From Mycobacterium intracellulare ATCC 13950 (GTDB lineage Bacteria > Actinomycetota > Actinomycetes > Mycobacteriales > Mycobacteriaceae), in the NCBI RefSeq assembly GCF_000277125.1, contig NC_016946.1, positions 1,054,001-1,118,000 of the forward strand: a stretch of DNA of 64,000 nucleotides. The letters are read 5' to 3'. The translations under genes and the position numbers were made by a program. Every line of letters starts with the position of its first letter. Position 1 is the first letter of the stretch. Under the pieces are notes generated by a model. That model searched no databases. It was not told the DNA's origin and saw nothing but the letters and a program-made list of their open reading frames with translations. Positions 34,318 to 43,698 of this stretch are shown here, one piece after another.

Positions 34318-35205
34318 TTGGCAGAGTTGGTGAGCGTGACGAACAAACGCGCCCTGGTGCTGGCGGGTGGCGGGATCGCGGGAATCGCCTGGGAGACAGG
34401 TGTTCTGCGGGGCATCGCCGACGAGTCGCCGGCCGCGGCCCGGCTGTTGATCGAATCGGACGTGCTGGTGGGGACGTCGGCGGGCTCGGCCGTCGCCGCG
34501 CAGCTCGGCAGCGGCCACACGCTGGACGAGCTGTTCGACCGGCAAGTCTCCGAGTCGTCGGCCGAAATCGACTCCGGCGTCGACGTCGACACCATCACCG
34601 AACTGTTCCTGACCGCCCTGGCCGCGCCGTACGAGGAGCCGCTGGACAAGACCCGCCAACAAATGCAGCGGATCGGGGCCGTGGCCCTGGCGACCGAAAC
34701 CGTTCCCGCGCCGGTGCGCCGCCAGGTGATCGCGCAGCGCCTGCCGTCGCACGAGTGGCCCGAGCGCGCGGTGCGGCTCACCGCCATCGACGTCGCCACC
34801 GGAGAGCTGACCGTCTTCGACCGCGAATCGGGCGTCGACCTCGTCGATGCCGTGGCGGCCAGCTGCGCGGTGCCCGGGGCGTGGCCGCCGGTGTCGATCG
34901 CGGACCGCCACTACATGGACGGCGGGGTGGCCAGCTCGGTCAACCTCGTGGTCGCCGCCGACTGTGACGTCGCGGTGGTGCTGGTGCCCTCGGGCATCGA
35001 CGCGCCGTCGCCGTTCGGCGCCGGGCCCGCCGCCGAGGTCTCATCGTTTCCCGGGGCGGCGTTCGCGGTGTTCGCCGACGCCGATTCGCTGGCCGCCTTC
35101 GGGCCCAACGCCTTGGATCCGGGCTGCCGCATCCCCTCGGCCCTGGCCGGGCGCGAGCAGGGTCGCCGCGAAGCCGCGGCCATCGCCCGGTTCCTGGGCT
35201 TGTGA
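34318..35205 (+). CDS. Patatin-like phospholipase, Rv1062-like
   Basis: A 295-aa serine acyl hydrolase with the patatin catalytic dyad: oxyanion glycines LAGGGIAGIAWETGVL, nucleophile Ser in VGTSAGSAV, and catalytic Asp in YMDGGVASSVN. No signal peptide is visible, so it is likely cytoplasmic or peripheral. The reading frame starts with TTG 34318; GTG at 34330 or 34336 (MTNKRALVL) are equally possible, and no strong ribosome-binding site decides. The gene is followed tail-to-tail by a second patatin gene on the other strand. Confidence 0.88.
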   Translation: MAELVSVTNKRALVLAGGGIAGIAWETGVLRGIADESPAAARLLIESDVLVGTSAGSAVAAQLGSGHTLDELFDRQVSESSAEIDSGVDVDTITELFLTALAAPYEEPLDKTRQQMQRIGAVALATETVPAPVRRQVIAQRLPSHEWPERAVRLTAIDVATGELTVFDRESGVDLVDAVAASCAVPGAWPPVSIADRHYMDGGVASSVNLVVAADCDVAVVLVPSGIDAPSPFGAGPAAEVSSFPGAAFAVFADADSLAAFGPNALDPGCRIPSALAGREQGRREAAAIARFLGL

Positions 35206-35230
35206 CGGATTTGGTTGCCGCACACAACCT

Positions 35231-36301
35231 TTAGCGATCGATCGCGGGCGGGACGGCGTCGTCGCGCCCGGCTTCCAGCGAGTCCAGGGCGTCATCCGCG
35301 AGCGCTCGGCCGGTGGCGATCACCTCCACCGCCCGGTGAAATTCCAGGGCCCGACACGTCGACCGCGGAACCTCGATGAGCAGGTCGGGCGGGTAGACCG
35401 CCAGCGTGTGACGCGCCAGGGCGGCCTGCGCGATGTCGATCGTCCGGTTCATCACCTCGAAGCTGCCCAACTTCGGCACGTCGGACACCGCGGCGGCCAG
35501 CTCGCCGGCGACAGCGTCGGCCGGTGACGGCTCTTCGTCGGGGTTGTCCGACCAGTCATCCGGCTCGCCGCCCGGCCCGCCCAGCCTGCTCAGTACCGCC
35601 CGGGCGGTCGGCCGGTCGAGCAACGAGCGGGCGGCGGCCGTGTCGAGCAGCGCGGAGGTGCTGCGCAGCATGCGGGTCAACCATTCGGCGGTGGCCCCCG
35701 GCTCCGCTTCCCGGGTGGTGATCGCCTCGCTGCCGGACAGGTTCACCGCGATGGTCAGGTCGGCGTTGACGGCCGACAGCGGGGCCATCGGCAGCGGGTC
35801 CAGGATGCCGCCGTCGGCCAACAGCCGCCCGTCGACCGCGTGCGGCGCGATCACCCCCGGGATGGCGATCGACGCCCGGATCGCCTCGTCGAGTGGGCCG
35901 CGCTGAAACCACACCGACTTTCCCGCCAGCAGGTCGGTCGCCACCGCGGTGTACGGGATCCGCAAGTCTTCGATGGCGACCGGACCCAGGATGTCGCGCA
36001 CCGCGTCCAGGATCTTTCCGGCTCGCATCACGCCGGCCGCGCTGATCGACGGGTCCAGCAGCCGCAGGATGGTGCGCTGGGTCAGGGACTTCGCCCACTC
36101 GGAGAACTCGTCGAGCCGCCCGGCCGCGTGCAGGCCGCCGACCAGCGCGCCCATCGACGAGCCGGAGATGCCGACGATGTCATAACCGCGTTCGCGCAGC
36201 GCCTCGATCACCCCGATGTGCGCGTAGCCGCGGGCGCCACCGCTGCCGAGCGCCAGTGCCACCCGAGTCGGTGCCGAGCGACGCGGAAGTTCGTCAGGCA
36301 C
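35231..36301 (-). CDS. Patatin-like phospholipase, Rv1063c-like
   Basis: A 356-aa patatin/RssA-type hydrolase. The motifs are ALGSGGARGYAHIGVIEAL (oxyanion hole), Ser in GISGSSMGALVGGL, and Asp in LLADGGILDPLPMAPL. A long acidic insert (GGPGGEPDDWSDNPDEEPSP) follows the catalytic region and is unusual. It is convergent with Rv1062-like patatin (25-bp gap), and the two are different subfamilies, so this is not a recent duplication. The start ATG 36301 is the obvious one. Confidence 0.88.
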   Translation of the reverse strand: MPDELPRRSAPTRVALALGSGGARGYAHIGVIEALRERGYDIVGISGSSMGALVGGLHAAGRLDEFSEWAKSLTQRTILRLLDPSISAAGVMRAGKILDAVRDILGPVAIEDLRIPYTAVATDLLAGKSVWFQRGPLDEAIRASIAIPGVIAPHAVDGRLLADGGILDPLPMAPLSAVNADLTIAVNLSGSEAITTREAEPGATAEWLTRMLRSTSALLDTAAARSLLDRPTARAVLSRLGGPGGEPDDWSDNPDEEPSPADAVAGELAAAVSDVPKLGSFEVMNRTIDIAQAALARHTLAVYPPDLLIEVPRSTCRALEFHRAVEVIATGRALADDALDSLEAGRDDAVPPAIDR

Positions 36302-36401
36302 CCCACCATTTTGCGCGGCGGGGGTCCTCAGCGGGCCGCGCGCGGACTTTTTTCAGCCGTGATCGTAATTACTCCGCGGGGGAGGGCGCCGGCGCGCGGC
36401 G

Positions 36402-36857
36402 CTACCCGCACTCGTCGTTGGCCGCCGCCCGCGCGGCGACGATCACGGCGGCCTGCCGGGCCGGGGTCAGCTTCGACCAGGGGGCGTTCCAGCTGCCCGC
36501 CGTGCCCGACGGCGACGCCTGCAGCATGGCCAGATAGGGCTCGAACAGCGACGCGCCGGTCCTGGGCTGGCCATCCATCCACACTTTTGCGGCGTGACAG
36601 GCCTGGTAGTACTCCTCCTCGGTTGAGTGTGCGGGGACGTCGACCCTGGTGGTCACGCCGCCGGGGGACACGCCGATGGCGCCCGCCGGCACCGAGCCCG
36701 GGCCGCCGGCGCTGTCCGATTGCGGCGCCGACGAGGGGGCCGGTGCGCCGTGCTGGCCGCCCTGCGAGCAGCCCGCGACCGCCAGCAGGACGCCCACTAC
36801 AAGGGCCGCGGCAACCGCCGCGCCCCGCCGCCGGGGTCGACCACCGCGCCAGCGCAC
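36402..36857 (-). CDS. lpqV: Lipoprotein LpqV
   Basis: A 151-aa secreted lipoprotein: twin-arginine-rich N-region (RGGRPRRRG), hydrophobic core, and lipobox AVAGC with the lipidated Cys30. A Ser/Gly/Pro-rich linker follows, then a conserved C-terminal domain (TEEEYYQACHAAKVWMDGQP and LTPARQAAVIVAARAAAND) that is probably disulfide-linked (two Cys). Position between Rv1063c- and Rv1065-like genes identifies it as LpqV (Rv1064c). Function is unknown. Confidence 0.87.
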   Translation of the reverse strand: MRWRGGRPRRRGAAVAAALVVGVLLAVAGCSQGGQHGAPAPSSAPQSDSAGGPGSVPAGAIGVSPGGVTTRVDVPAHSTEEEYYQACHAAKVWMDGQPRTGASLFEPYLAMLQASPSGTAGSWNAPWSKLTPARQAAVIVAARAAANDECG

Positions 36858-36972
36858 GGTCTCAATCTATGCAACACTGGCTGCCGTGATGGAGCGCTTC
36901 GGATTTTGCGAGTGTTGTCGGCCGTAACACGCCGCCGCCCGTTCGATCCTCTTTCGCTCTGGAGTTCCCCCC

Positions 36973-37587
36973 ATGACTTTGTCCCTTGCCGGGGCAGCGC
37001 CCGTCACCGCCGCGGTCACGCACCCACGAACCCTTTCGTCCCCGTCCGCGGGCCCGACCCCGCTGCGGGTGCCAGACCTGTTGCACGCGACCGACCAGGC
37101 CGCCGACGACGTGCTCAGCGGGCGCTGCGACCACCTGCTGCCCGAGGGCGGCATCCCGGAGTCGCAGCGCTGGTTCACCCGCATCCACGGCGACGAGGAG
37201 CTCGACGTCTGGCTGATCAGCTGGGTGCCCGGCCATCCGACCGAGCTGCACGACCACGGCGGGTCGCTGGGTGCGTTGACCGTCGTTTCCGGCTCGCTCA
37301 ATGAATACCGTTGGGACGGAAGGGCTTTGCGGCGCCGTCGGCTCGACGCCGGCGACCAGGCCGGGTTCCCGCTGGGCTGGGTGCACGACGTTGTCTGGGC
37401 GCCGCGGCCGGTCACCGTGCCGGTCACGGGGTTGCCGGGTGCGAGCGCCGGGCCGGCGCAGCCGACCCTGAGCGTGCACGCGTACTCGCCGCCCCTGACC
37501 GCCATGTCGTACTACGACATCACCGACCGCAACACGTTGCGCCGGCAACGCACCGAACTGACCGACCAGCCGGAAGGATCGCCGTGA
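36973..37587 (+). CDS. Cysteine dioxygenase-like cupin protein, Rv1065-like
   Basis: A 204-aa cupin. The first cupin motif with the iron-binding histidines is visible in PTELHDHGGSLGALTVVSGS, followed by the downstream HDV (GWVHDVVWAP) and LSVHAYSPPL. This matches the cysteine dioxygenase type I family, which oxidises a thiol to a sulfinate using non-haem Fe(II). The roughly 30 extra N-terminal residues may indicate a later start, but ATG 36973 follows a C/T-rich leader and no better site is seen. It overlaps the rhodanese gene by four bases (GTGA), so the pair probably acts in sulfur metabolism. Confidence 0.87.
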   Translation: MTLSLAGAAPVTAAVTHPRTLSSPSAGPTPLRVPDLLHATDQAADDVLSGRCDHLLPEGGIPESQRWFTRIHGDEELDVWLISWVPGHPTELHDHGGSLGALTVVSGSLNEYRWDGRALRRRRLDAGDQAGFPLGWVHDVVWAPRPVTVPVTGLPGASAGPAQPTLSVHAYSPPLTAMSYYDITDRNTLRRQRTELTDQPEGSP

Positions 37588-38021
37588 GCCGCATCGACGT
37601 CGTCTTGAGGTCCGCCCGGCGCCGGTATCGCCGCCTGCCCGCCACCGAAGTGCCCGACGCGCTGCGGCGCGGCGCGGTGCTCGTCGACATCCGCCCCCAG
37701 GCCCAGCGGTTCCGCGAGGGGGAGGTGCCCGGGGCGCTGGTGATCGAACGCAACGTCCTGGAGTGGCGCTGCGACCCCACCAGCGACGCCAAACTGCCCG
37801 AAGCCGTCGGCGACGACGTCGAATGGGTGATCCTGTGCTCGGAGGGCTACACGTCCAGCCTGGCTGCGGCCGCGCTGCTGGACATCGGCCTGCACCGCGC
37901 CACCGACGTCATCGGCGGGTATCACGCGTTGGCCGGCGCGGGCGTGCTCACCCAGCTGGCCGGCGGTGCGTCCGGCGCCCCGTTGGCCGACGCGGCCGCG
38001 GGCGCCCGCCGCTGGATCTAG
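37584..38021 (+). CDS. Single-domain rhodanese, Rv1066-like
   Basis: A 145-aa sulfurtransferase-type protein. The rhodanese fold is shown by GAVLVDIRPQAQRFREGEVP, the catalytic Cys in VILCSEGYTSSLAA, and VIGGYHALAGAGV. The active-site loop CSEGYTS is a common variant. It starts with GTG inside the stop codon of the cysteine dioxygenase-like gene, indicating translational coupling and suggesting that the two handle the same sulfur metabolite. Confidence 0.87.
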   Translation: MSRIDVVLRSARRRYRRLPATEVPDALRRGAVLVDIRPQAQRFREGEVPGALVIERNVLEWRCDPTSDAKLPEAVGDDVEWVILCSEGYTSSLAAAALLDIGLHRATDVIGGYHALAGAGVLTQLAGGASGAPLADAAAGARRWI

Positions 38022-38028
38022 CCGGCCG

Positions 38029-38142
38029 CTAGTTAACTGCAACCCCGACGGGTGATTCGGCACTGGGAACGCACGCGGCCGCGGTGACGGCGGTGAGTGC
38101 GAGGACCGCCGCAACGACGAGTTTCGCGGCTAGACGTGACAT
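38029..38142 (-). CDS. 37-aa secreted or lipidated small peptide
   Basis: A short reading frame MSRLAAKLVVAAVLALTAVT followed by AAACVPSAESPVGVAVN. The N-terminus is a clear signal peptide; the AAAC site could be a weak lipobox or a signal-peptidase-I site, leaving a mature part of about 14 residues. ATG 38142 has GGAGTCCTC in front. It was not expected from H37Rv order. Real expression is uncertain. Confidence 0.5.
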   Translation of the reverse strand: MSRLAAKLVVAAVLALTAVTAAACVPSAESPVGVAVN

Positions 38143-38221
38143 GAGGACTCCGTTCGTCGGCCCCCCGGCGCAGAACTCTAGCGGGGCTACGAGCAAATTT
38201 CAATAACGATTGAATTAATCG

Positions 38222-38881
38222 CTAACCGTCGGCTGATTGCGACGTCGGGTCCAGCCCCAGCTCGTCGGCGGGTGCGGTCAAGAACCGATGCACCGCCGGC
38301 CCCACCAACCCGACCACCTCGTCGACCCCGAGCGACGACAGCGGAGGCACCCGCATGACGTAGCGCAGCATTCCGGTGCCGACGAGGTTGGTCGCGGCCA
38401 GCGTTGCGCGCAGCCGCGCCTCATCTCCACCGCCCAAAGCGCTGGCCACCGCGGTGAGCAGGTAGTCGTGCAGGAATCCGCGAAACGCGTCGTTGGCGTC
38501 GCCGTTCGACGTCGCCGACCGCACCATCGACGCCATGCTCGAGGCCGTGTCGGGCTGCTCCCAGATACCCAGGTAGGCGCGCACTACGCGGCAGCCCAGA
38601 TCGTCGTCGTTGCGTGCGATCTCGGTCGTCAGCAGGTCAGCGGGCAGCACCAGCTTCAGCGATTCGCGAAACAATGCCGCCTTCGAGCCGAAGAGATAGA
38701 GAACCATCGAAGGATCAACTCGCGCATCGTCGGCGATCGCGCGCAGCGTCGTCTTGTCGTAGCCATGGGCGGCGAACTGCCGCTTCGCCGCGCGAAGGAC
38801 CGCGTCGCGCGATACCGGCTCGCCCTGGCGTCTACCGCGCCGCTTCTGAATCCCAGACGGGGACACCGGTTCCCGGCCCAC
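38222..38881 (-). CDS. TetR-family transcriptional regulator
   Basis: A 219-aa repressor-type protein. The N-terminal TetR HTH is SRDAVLRAAKRQFAAHGYDK then TTLRAIADDARVDPSMVLYLF, with the usual FGSKAALF turn. The C-terminal ligand-binding half is helical and resembles the TetR_C_7/17 groups (AIPADLLTTEIA-type start). GTG 38881 lies 4 bp after the stop codon of the membrane hydrolase gene, so it is the last gene of an echA9-echA8-hydrolase operon and may regulate it. H37Rv has PE_PGRS genes at this place, as I recall. Confidence 0.9.
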   Translation of the reverse strand: MGREPVSPSGIQKRRGRRQGEPVSRDAVLRAAKRQFAAHGYDKTTLRAIADDARVDPSMVLYLFGSKAALFRESLKLVLPADLLTTEIARNDDDLGCRVVRAYLGIWEQPDTASSMASMVRSATSNGDANDAFRGFLHDYLLTAVASALGGGDEARLRATLAATNLVGTGMLRYVMRVPPLSSLGVDEVVGLVGPAVHRFLTAPADELGLDPTSQSADG

Positions 38882-38885
38882 CCGG

Positions 38886-40658
38886 CTAGCCTTCGGCGTG
38901 CAGGAGCGGCCGCAGCCGGGCCGTCTTCTCCGGTGTCCACCCGGGCGGCGACATCACCGCCGCCCAGCCGTCGGCGACGTCGGCGACGTAACGGTGACCG
39001 TGCCCGTCGGGGACGTCCACCGCGACGGCCATGTCCGCCGACACCTGAAGGAAGGTGACGACCGGGATCCAGCGCGTCTGCGGCAACACGTCATAGCCGC
39101 GCCGCTCCCGCAACCAGTCGGGCTTGCTGAACACCAGGTCCGGGGTCCACCAGGCGATCGGGTCCGAGGCGTGCTGCAGATAGACCACCCGCGGGTGATC
39201 CCACGGATCCTTCGGGCGCGCCAGGTTGCCCGCGCGGGCCACGAAGCGGACGTAGCGGCCGTCGTCGTAGATCGGCAGCCATTCGGGGGACCCGGGGTCG
39301 CGTGTCGTGGTGAGGTCGGTCCAGATGGTGTTCTGGAACGTCGGCCCGCTGAACAGGGCGCCGTCGGTGCGGGCGAGCACGTTGTTCAGGCTCATGAACG
39401 ACGCCTCGCCGCCGAACGAGCCGAGGCTCTCACCGAACACGACCAGCTTGGGGCGTTGGGCTTCCGGCATCTGGCGGATCAGCCGGTCGACGGCCTCGAA
39501 CAGCGCCTGGCCGGCGTGCCGGGCGTTCTCCTTGTCCACCAGAAACGACAGCCAGCTCGGCAGGAACGAATACTGCATGCTGACGATCGCGGTGTTGCCG
39601 TTGTACATGTACTCGAGGGCGGTGGCCTCCGCCTCGTTGATCCAGCCGGTGCCGGTGGTGGTCGCGACCGCGACGACCGCGCGCCGCAGCCCGCCCGTGC
39701 GCTGCAGCTCGCGCGCGGCGAGTTCGGCGGTCGCGGTGATGCCGTCGGCGGAGTTCAGCCCCGCATAGGCCCGTATCGGTTCGGTCGCAGGGGCGCCGTT
39801 GAACGCGGTCAGATCGCCGACCTTGGGACCGCCCTCGACGAAGACGCGCCCTTGGTGGCCAAGGGATTCCCACGACACCAGCGACTCCGGTCCGCCGGAG
39901 CGCAGCGCGGTCTTCGGCGGCGCGCTGTCGGGGTTCATCTCGTTGTTGGCCGAGGCGAAGGTGTCGTTCATGGTGCGCATGGCGAACTTGAGCACGACGC
40001 CGTTGAGCACGGTGACGGTCAGGACCGCCAGCGTGACGACCACGATGGTCGCCGAGAGCCGAAACGGCACGAACCGGTCGACCTGACCGACCAGGAAGCG
40101 GACCAACCAGCGGGTGAACTGGCCGATTTCGACCACCGTGAACAGCACCACCAGCGAGAGGACTCCCGATAGCGGGTAGTCGTACCACTCCAAATGTGGC
40201 ACGCCCATCAGGTCGCGCACGTCGTCCTGCCACACGTGGAACCAGATCGCCATCAGTACCTGGCCGACCACACCGATCGGGATCAGCACCTTCCAGGCCC
40301 AGCGTGGCGGCGGCGGGCTGTGATCCTTTTCCCGCATGAACCGCACCAACCAGACCGAAAAGACGCCCAGCCCATAGCCGATGGCGCCGGAGAGCCCGCT
40401 GACGAGTCCCTGGAACAACGGGCCGCGCGGCAGCAGCGAGGGCGTCAGCGAAAGCCAGATGAAGACCAGGCCGACCGTGGTGCCGGTGAATGTGTAATGC
40501 CGCACCCACCAAGGCTTTTCGGTCCACGGCAGAGTGGGGGCGGCGCGCCCGGCCCGCGGGGCGGGCGGGGCCTGTGAAACGGCGACCGCGGATTCCTCGA
40601 CGTCGTCCGCCGGCTTGTCGCCGGTGTCGACGTTGGTCGCGGAGCCGGGTTCGCTCAT
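38886..40658 (-). CDS. Membrane-anchored alpha/beta hydrolase, Rv1069c-like
   Basis: A 590-aa protein with an acidic cytoplasmic N-terminus and about five membrane helices in residues 60-250 (for example TTVGLVFIWLSLTPSLLPRG and VLIPIGVVGQVLMAIWF). A large C-terminal domain has the nucleophile elbow VVFGESLGSFGG and conserved GYDVLPQTRWIPVVTFLQVS. This is the alpha/beta-hydrolase membrane family found widely in mycobacteria; no substrate is known. ATG 40658 gives 590 aa, near Rv1069c (587). The longer upstream frame overlaps echA8 and is not coding. It lies 8 bp after echA8. Confidence 0.88.
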   Translation of the reverse strand: MSEPGSATNVDTGDKPADDVEESAVAVSQAPPAPRAGRAAPTLPWTEKPWWVRHYTFTGTTVGLVFIWLSLTPSLLPRGPLFQGLVSGLSGAIGYGLGVFSVWLVRFMREKDHSPPPPRWAWKVLIPIGVVGQVLMAIWFHVWQDDVRDLMGVPHLEWYDYPLSGVLSLVVLFTVVEIGQFTRWLVRFLVGQVDRFVPFRLSATIVVVTLAVLTVTVLNGVVLKFAMRTMNDTFASANNEMNPDSAPPKTALRSGGPESLVSWESLGHQGRVFVEGGPKVGDLTAFNGAPATEPIRAYAGLNSADGITATAELAARELQRTGGLRRAVVAVATTTGTGWINEAEATALEYMYNGNTAIVSMQYSFLPSWLSFLVDKENARHAGQALFEAVDRLIRQMPEAQRPKLVVFGESLGSFGGEASFMSLNNVLARTDGALFSGPTFQNTIWTDLTTTRDPGSPEWLPIYDDGRYVRFVARAGNLARPKDPWDHPRVVYLQHASDPIAWWTPDLVFSKPDWLRERRGYDVLPQTRWIPVVTFLQVSADMAVAVDVPDGHGHRYVADVADGWAAVMSPPGWTPEKTARLRPLLHAEG

Positions 40659-40666
40659 GGTGCGTC

Positions 40667-41449
40667 CTAGCGGTGGGTGAAGTTCGGCGCGCGCTTCTCG
40701 ACGAAGGCCGCCATCCCCTCGGATTGGTCCTCGGTCGCGAAAGTGGAGTGGAACAGCCGGCGTTCGTAGAGCAGCCCCTCGGCCAGCGTGGATTCGAACG
40801 CGCGGTTGACGGCCTCTTTGGCCATCCGCGACGCCGACCGCGACATCTGGGAAATGGTGGTCGCGACTTTCTTCGCCTCGGTCAGTAGGTCGTCGGCGGG
40901 CACCACGCGCGAAACCAGCCCGCTCCGTTCGGCCTCCGCGGCGTCGATGGTGCGCCCGGTCAGGATGAGGTCCATGGCCTTGGCCTTGCCGATGGCGCGG
41001 GTCAGGCGCTGCGAGCCGCCCATGCCGGGCAGCACACCGAGTTTGATCTCGGGCTGGCCGAATTTCGCTGTGTCGGCGGCGATCAGCACGTCGCACATCA
41101 TGGCCAGCTCGCAGCCGCCACCGAGCGCGTGCCCGGCCACCGCGGCGATCGTCGGGGTGCGGACCTCGGCGAGTCTGCCCCAGGGGGCGAAGAAGTCGGC
41201 GCCGAAGGCGTCGGCGAACGTCAGCTCGGCCATCTCCTTGATGTCGGCGCCGGCGGCGAACGCTTTGGCCGAGCCGGTGATGATGATCGCGCCGATGCCG
41301 GGGTCGTCGTCGAAATCCGCTGCCGCACTGGTGACCTCGTTCATCACCTGGGTGTTCAGCGCGTTGAGGGCCTTCGGCCGGTTCAGGGTGATGATGCCGA
41401 CGCGCTCCTCGCGCTCGACGAGGATGGTCTCGTACTGCGTGTCTGTCAT
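40667..41449 (-). CDS. echA8: Enoyl-CoA hydratase EchA8
   Basis: Crotonase-fold enzyme of 260 aa that hydrates trans-2-enoyl-CoA in beta-oxidation. It has the oxyanion-hole signature [13 protein letters not shown], the glutamate region [20 protein letters not shown] and the second catalytic Glu in [18 protein letters not shown]. Both catalytic glutamates are present, so a true hydratase is expected. Order with echA9 and the Rv1069c-like gene is as in H37Rv (Rv1070c). Confidence 0.93.
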   Translation of the reverse strand: MTDTQYETILVEREERVGIITLNRPKALNALNTQVMNEVTSAAADFDDDPGIGAIIITGSAKAFAAGADIKEMAELTFADAFGADFFAPWGRLAEVRTPTIAAVAGHALGGGCELAMMCDVLIAADTAKFGQPEIKLGVLPGMGGSQRLTRAIGKAKAMDLILTGRTIDAAEAERSGLVSRVVPADDLLTEAKKVATTISQMSRSASRMAKEAVNRAFESTLAEGLLYERRLFHSTFATEDQSEGMAAFVEKRAPNFTHR

Positions 41450-41462
41450 CTGGGCCGCCTTT

Positions 41463-42500
41463 CTAGAAACTCAGGTCGTCGTCGACCGGGGTGAAATACG
41501 CCTCGACATCGGCCGCCGTGACGGCGGCCAGCTGCGCCGGCGACCACTTGGGATTGCGATCCTTGTCGATCAGCTGCGCGCGAATTCCCTCGACCAGGTC
41601 GTGTGAGCGCAGCGACGCCGAGGACACCCGATAGTCCTGAACGAGAACGTCTTTGAGCGTTTCCAATTCGGCCGCGCGGCGTACCGCCTCCAGCGTCACC
41701 GACAACGCGATGGGGGAGCGGGTGGCGATCAGGTTGGCGGCGTCGTTCGCCGGGCCCGCGCCGTGGCCCGCGAGGGCCGCGACGATGTCCTCGACCGTGT
41801 CGCGCGCGAAGCAGTCGTCGATCCAATCGCGTTGTGCGGCAAGTTCACTCGGTGGCGGTTCGACGGTGTATTTGGCGAGCGCGTTCTCGACTCCGTCCCC
41901 GACGATCGCCCGACGGAACGCCTCGATGTCGGCGTGCGGCACGTAGTGGTCGGCGAAGCCCATGGCGATGGCGTCGGCTCCCGAGAACGGCGCCCCGGTC
42001 AGCGCGGCGTGCAGGCCCAGGCCGCCGGGCGCGCGCGACAGCAGGTAAACCCCGCCGACGTCGGGGATGAAGCCGATTCCGACCTCGGGCATGGCGATCT
42101 TGGAGGTGTCGGTCACCACCCGGGTGTTCGCGTGCGCGCTGACGCCCACACCGCCACCCATCACGATGCCGTCCATCACCGCGACGTATGGCTTGGCGAA
42201 GTCGGCGATCTGGGCGTTGAGCAGATATTCGTCGCGCCAGAAGCGTCGCGCCTCCGCCCCGTCCTTGCGCGCGCTGTGGTAGATCGAGACCACGTCGCCG
42301 CCCGCGCACAGTCCGCGTTCACCGGCGCCGGAGAGCACCACCGCGCGCACCGCCTCGTCGCCGGCCCAGCCGGTGAGGATGGCGGTCAGATCGTCCACCA
42401 TCCGTTGGTTCAGCGAGTTGATCGCCTTGGGCCGGTTGAGCGTGATCAAGCCGACGCTTCCGTCAACCTCGGTGAGAACCTCATCGGATCCGTCGGTCAC
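41463..42500 (-). CDS. echA9: EchA9, 3-hydroxyisobutyryl-CoA hydrolase-like crotonase
   Basis: A 345-aa crotonase-family protein, longer than hydratases because of a C-terminal extension typical of 3-hydroxyisobutyryl-CoA hydrolases (ECH_2). Features: [59 protein letters not shown], and the C-terminal [20 protein letters not shown]. It may act in valine catabolism; annotation as an enoyl-CoA hydratase is historical. It is the first gene of the four-gene minus-strand operon, 13 bp before echA8. Confidence 0.92.
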   Translation of the reverse strand: MTDGSDEVLTEVDGSVGLITLNRPKAINSLNQRMVDDLTAILTGWAGDEAVRAVVLSGAGERGLCAGGDVVSIYHSARKDGAEARRFWRDEYLLNAQIADFAKPYVAVMDGIVMGGGVGVSAHANTRVVTDTSKIAMPEVGIGFIPDVGGVYLLSRAPGGLGLHAALTGAPFSGADAIAMGFADHYVPHADIEAFRRAIVGDGVENALAKYTVEPPPSELAAQRDWIDDCFARDTVEDIVAALAGHGAGPANDAANLIATRSPIALSVTLEAVRRAAELETLKDVLVQDYRVSSASLRSHDLVEGIRAQLIDKDRNPKWSPAQLAAVTAADVEAYFTPVDDDLSF

Positions 42501-42726
42501 GCCTTAGCCTCCCTCGCGCCGGTCCAGCCTCGAGGAAGAAATCTAGATCGTCACGACCGGCGCGGTATGCGCGGGTAAGGGTTATGTTTAACGCGACGAC
42601 AACGGCTTAAGCCTTCCAAGGCTCGAGAACTCCGCAAAATGCCCAGCTCGGCTGGGAACCTGGGTGGACCGCTGATCGTTGAGATGGTGTTCGCACAGCT
42701 CGAAGCCAACAAGAGAGGATCCGACG

Positions 42727-43578
42727 GTGCGGGAGACAAGCAACCCGGTATTTCGTTCGCTGCCTAAGCAGAGGGGCGGATACGCGCAATTCGGCACTGG
42801 CGCGGCCCCGATGCAGGGCTACCAGGCCGACCCCTATGCGGCTCCCTACCAGGCCCCGTACCAGGAGGCCCGGCCTTCGCGCCCCCTGACCATCGACGAC
42901 GTCGTCACCAAGACCGGCATCACGCTGGCCGTGCTGGCGGCCTCCGCCGTCGTCTCCTACTTCTTGGTGGTCTCGAACCTCGCGCTGGCGATGCCGCTGA
43001 CCCTGATCGGCGCGCTCGGCGGCCTGGGCCTGGTGCTGGTCGCGACCTTCGGTCGCAAGCAGGACAGCCCGGCGATCGTGCTCAGCTACGCCGTACTCGA
43101 GGGTCTGTTCCTGGGAGCGCTTTCGTTCGTCTTCGCCCACTTCTCGGTGTCGAACGCCAACGCCGGCGTGTTGATCGGGGAGGCCGTCATGGGCACCTTC
43201 GGGGTGTTCTTCGGCATGCTGGTCGTCTACAAGACCGGCGCCATCCGGGTCACGCCCAAGTTCACCCGCATGGTGGTCGCCGCCCTGTTCGGCGTGCTGG
43301 CCCTGATGCTCGGCAACTTCGTGCTGGCCATGTTCGGTGTCGGCGGCGGCGCGGGCCTGGGCCTGCGCAGCGGCGGCCCACTCGCGATCATCTTCTCGCT
43401 GGTGTGCATCGGCATCGCGGCGTTCAGCTTCCTGATCGACTTCGACGCGGCCGACCAGATGGTCCGCGCCGGTGCGCCGGAGAAGGCGGCATGGGGCATC
43501 GCGCTGGGCCTGACCGTGACGCTGGTCTGGCTGTACATCGAGATCCTGCGCCTGCTCAGCTATCTACAAAACGATTAG
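42727..43578 (+). CDS. BAX inhibitor-1/YccA-like membrane protein, Rv1072-like
   Basis: A 283-aa protein from GTG 42727 (site GAGAGG). The N-terminal 65 residues are soluble, Tyr/Pro/Ala-rich (AAPMQGYQADPYAAPYQAPY); then seven membrane helices follow, ending with FLIDFDAADQMVRAGAPEKA. The acidic FDAAD between the last helices is the calcium/pH-sensor region of the BI-1/YccA family. It may act in membrane protein quality control or calcium leak; the exact role is unknown. A strong terminator follows 13 bp after its stop. Confidence 0.88.
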   Translation: MRETSNPVFRSLPKQRGGYAQFGTGAAPMQGYQADPYAAPYQAPYQEARPSRPLTIDDVVTKTGITLAVLAASAVVSYFLVVSNLALAMPLTLIGALGGLGLVLVATFGRKQDSPAIVLSYAVLEGLFLGALSFVFAHFSVSNANAGVLIGEAVMGTFGVFFGMLVVYKTGAIRVTPKFTRMVVAALFGVLALMLGNFVLAMFGVGGGAGLGLRSGGPLAIIFSLVCIGIAAFSFLIDFDAADQMVRAGAPEKAAWGIALGLTVTLVWLYIEILRLLSYLQND

Positions 43579-43590
43579 CTCTGCCACACG

Positions 43591-43624
43591 AAAACCGGCA
43601 CGCCGATGGGCGTGCCGGTTTTTT
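43591..43624 (+). terminator. Strong Rho-independent terminator after Rv1072-like gene
   Basis: AAAACCGGCACGCC and GGCGTGCCGGTTTT form a perfect 14-bp stem around GATG, followed by further T residues. One of the few classic intrinsic terminators in this window, symmetrical enough to work in both directions. Confidence 0.9.
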
Positions 43625-43650
43625 GTCTGCGGTCCTCGTGCACTGCCGTT

Positions 43651-43679
43651 GAGTGTGAAGCGCCGGCGTCGAGAGTGAA
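43651..43679 (+). repeat. Left arms of palindromic intergenic repeat around IS30 copy 2
   Basis: GAGTGTGAA (43651) and GAGAGTGAA (43671) on the left; TTCACACTC (45033-45041) and TTTCACACGC (45052) on the right of the IS, again with GGCGTGTCGCCGCCCAG directly next to the IS end. Same repeat family as at IS30 copy 1. Confidence 0.6.
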
Positions 43680-43698
43680 CCAGCGGTGCGCTGGCTCG

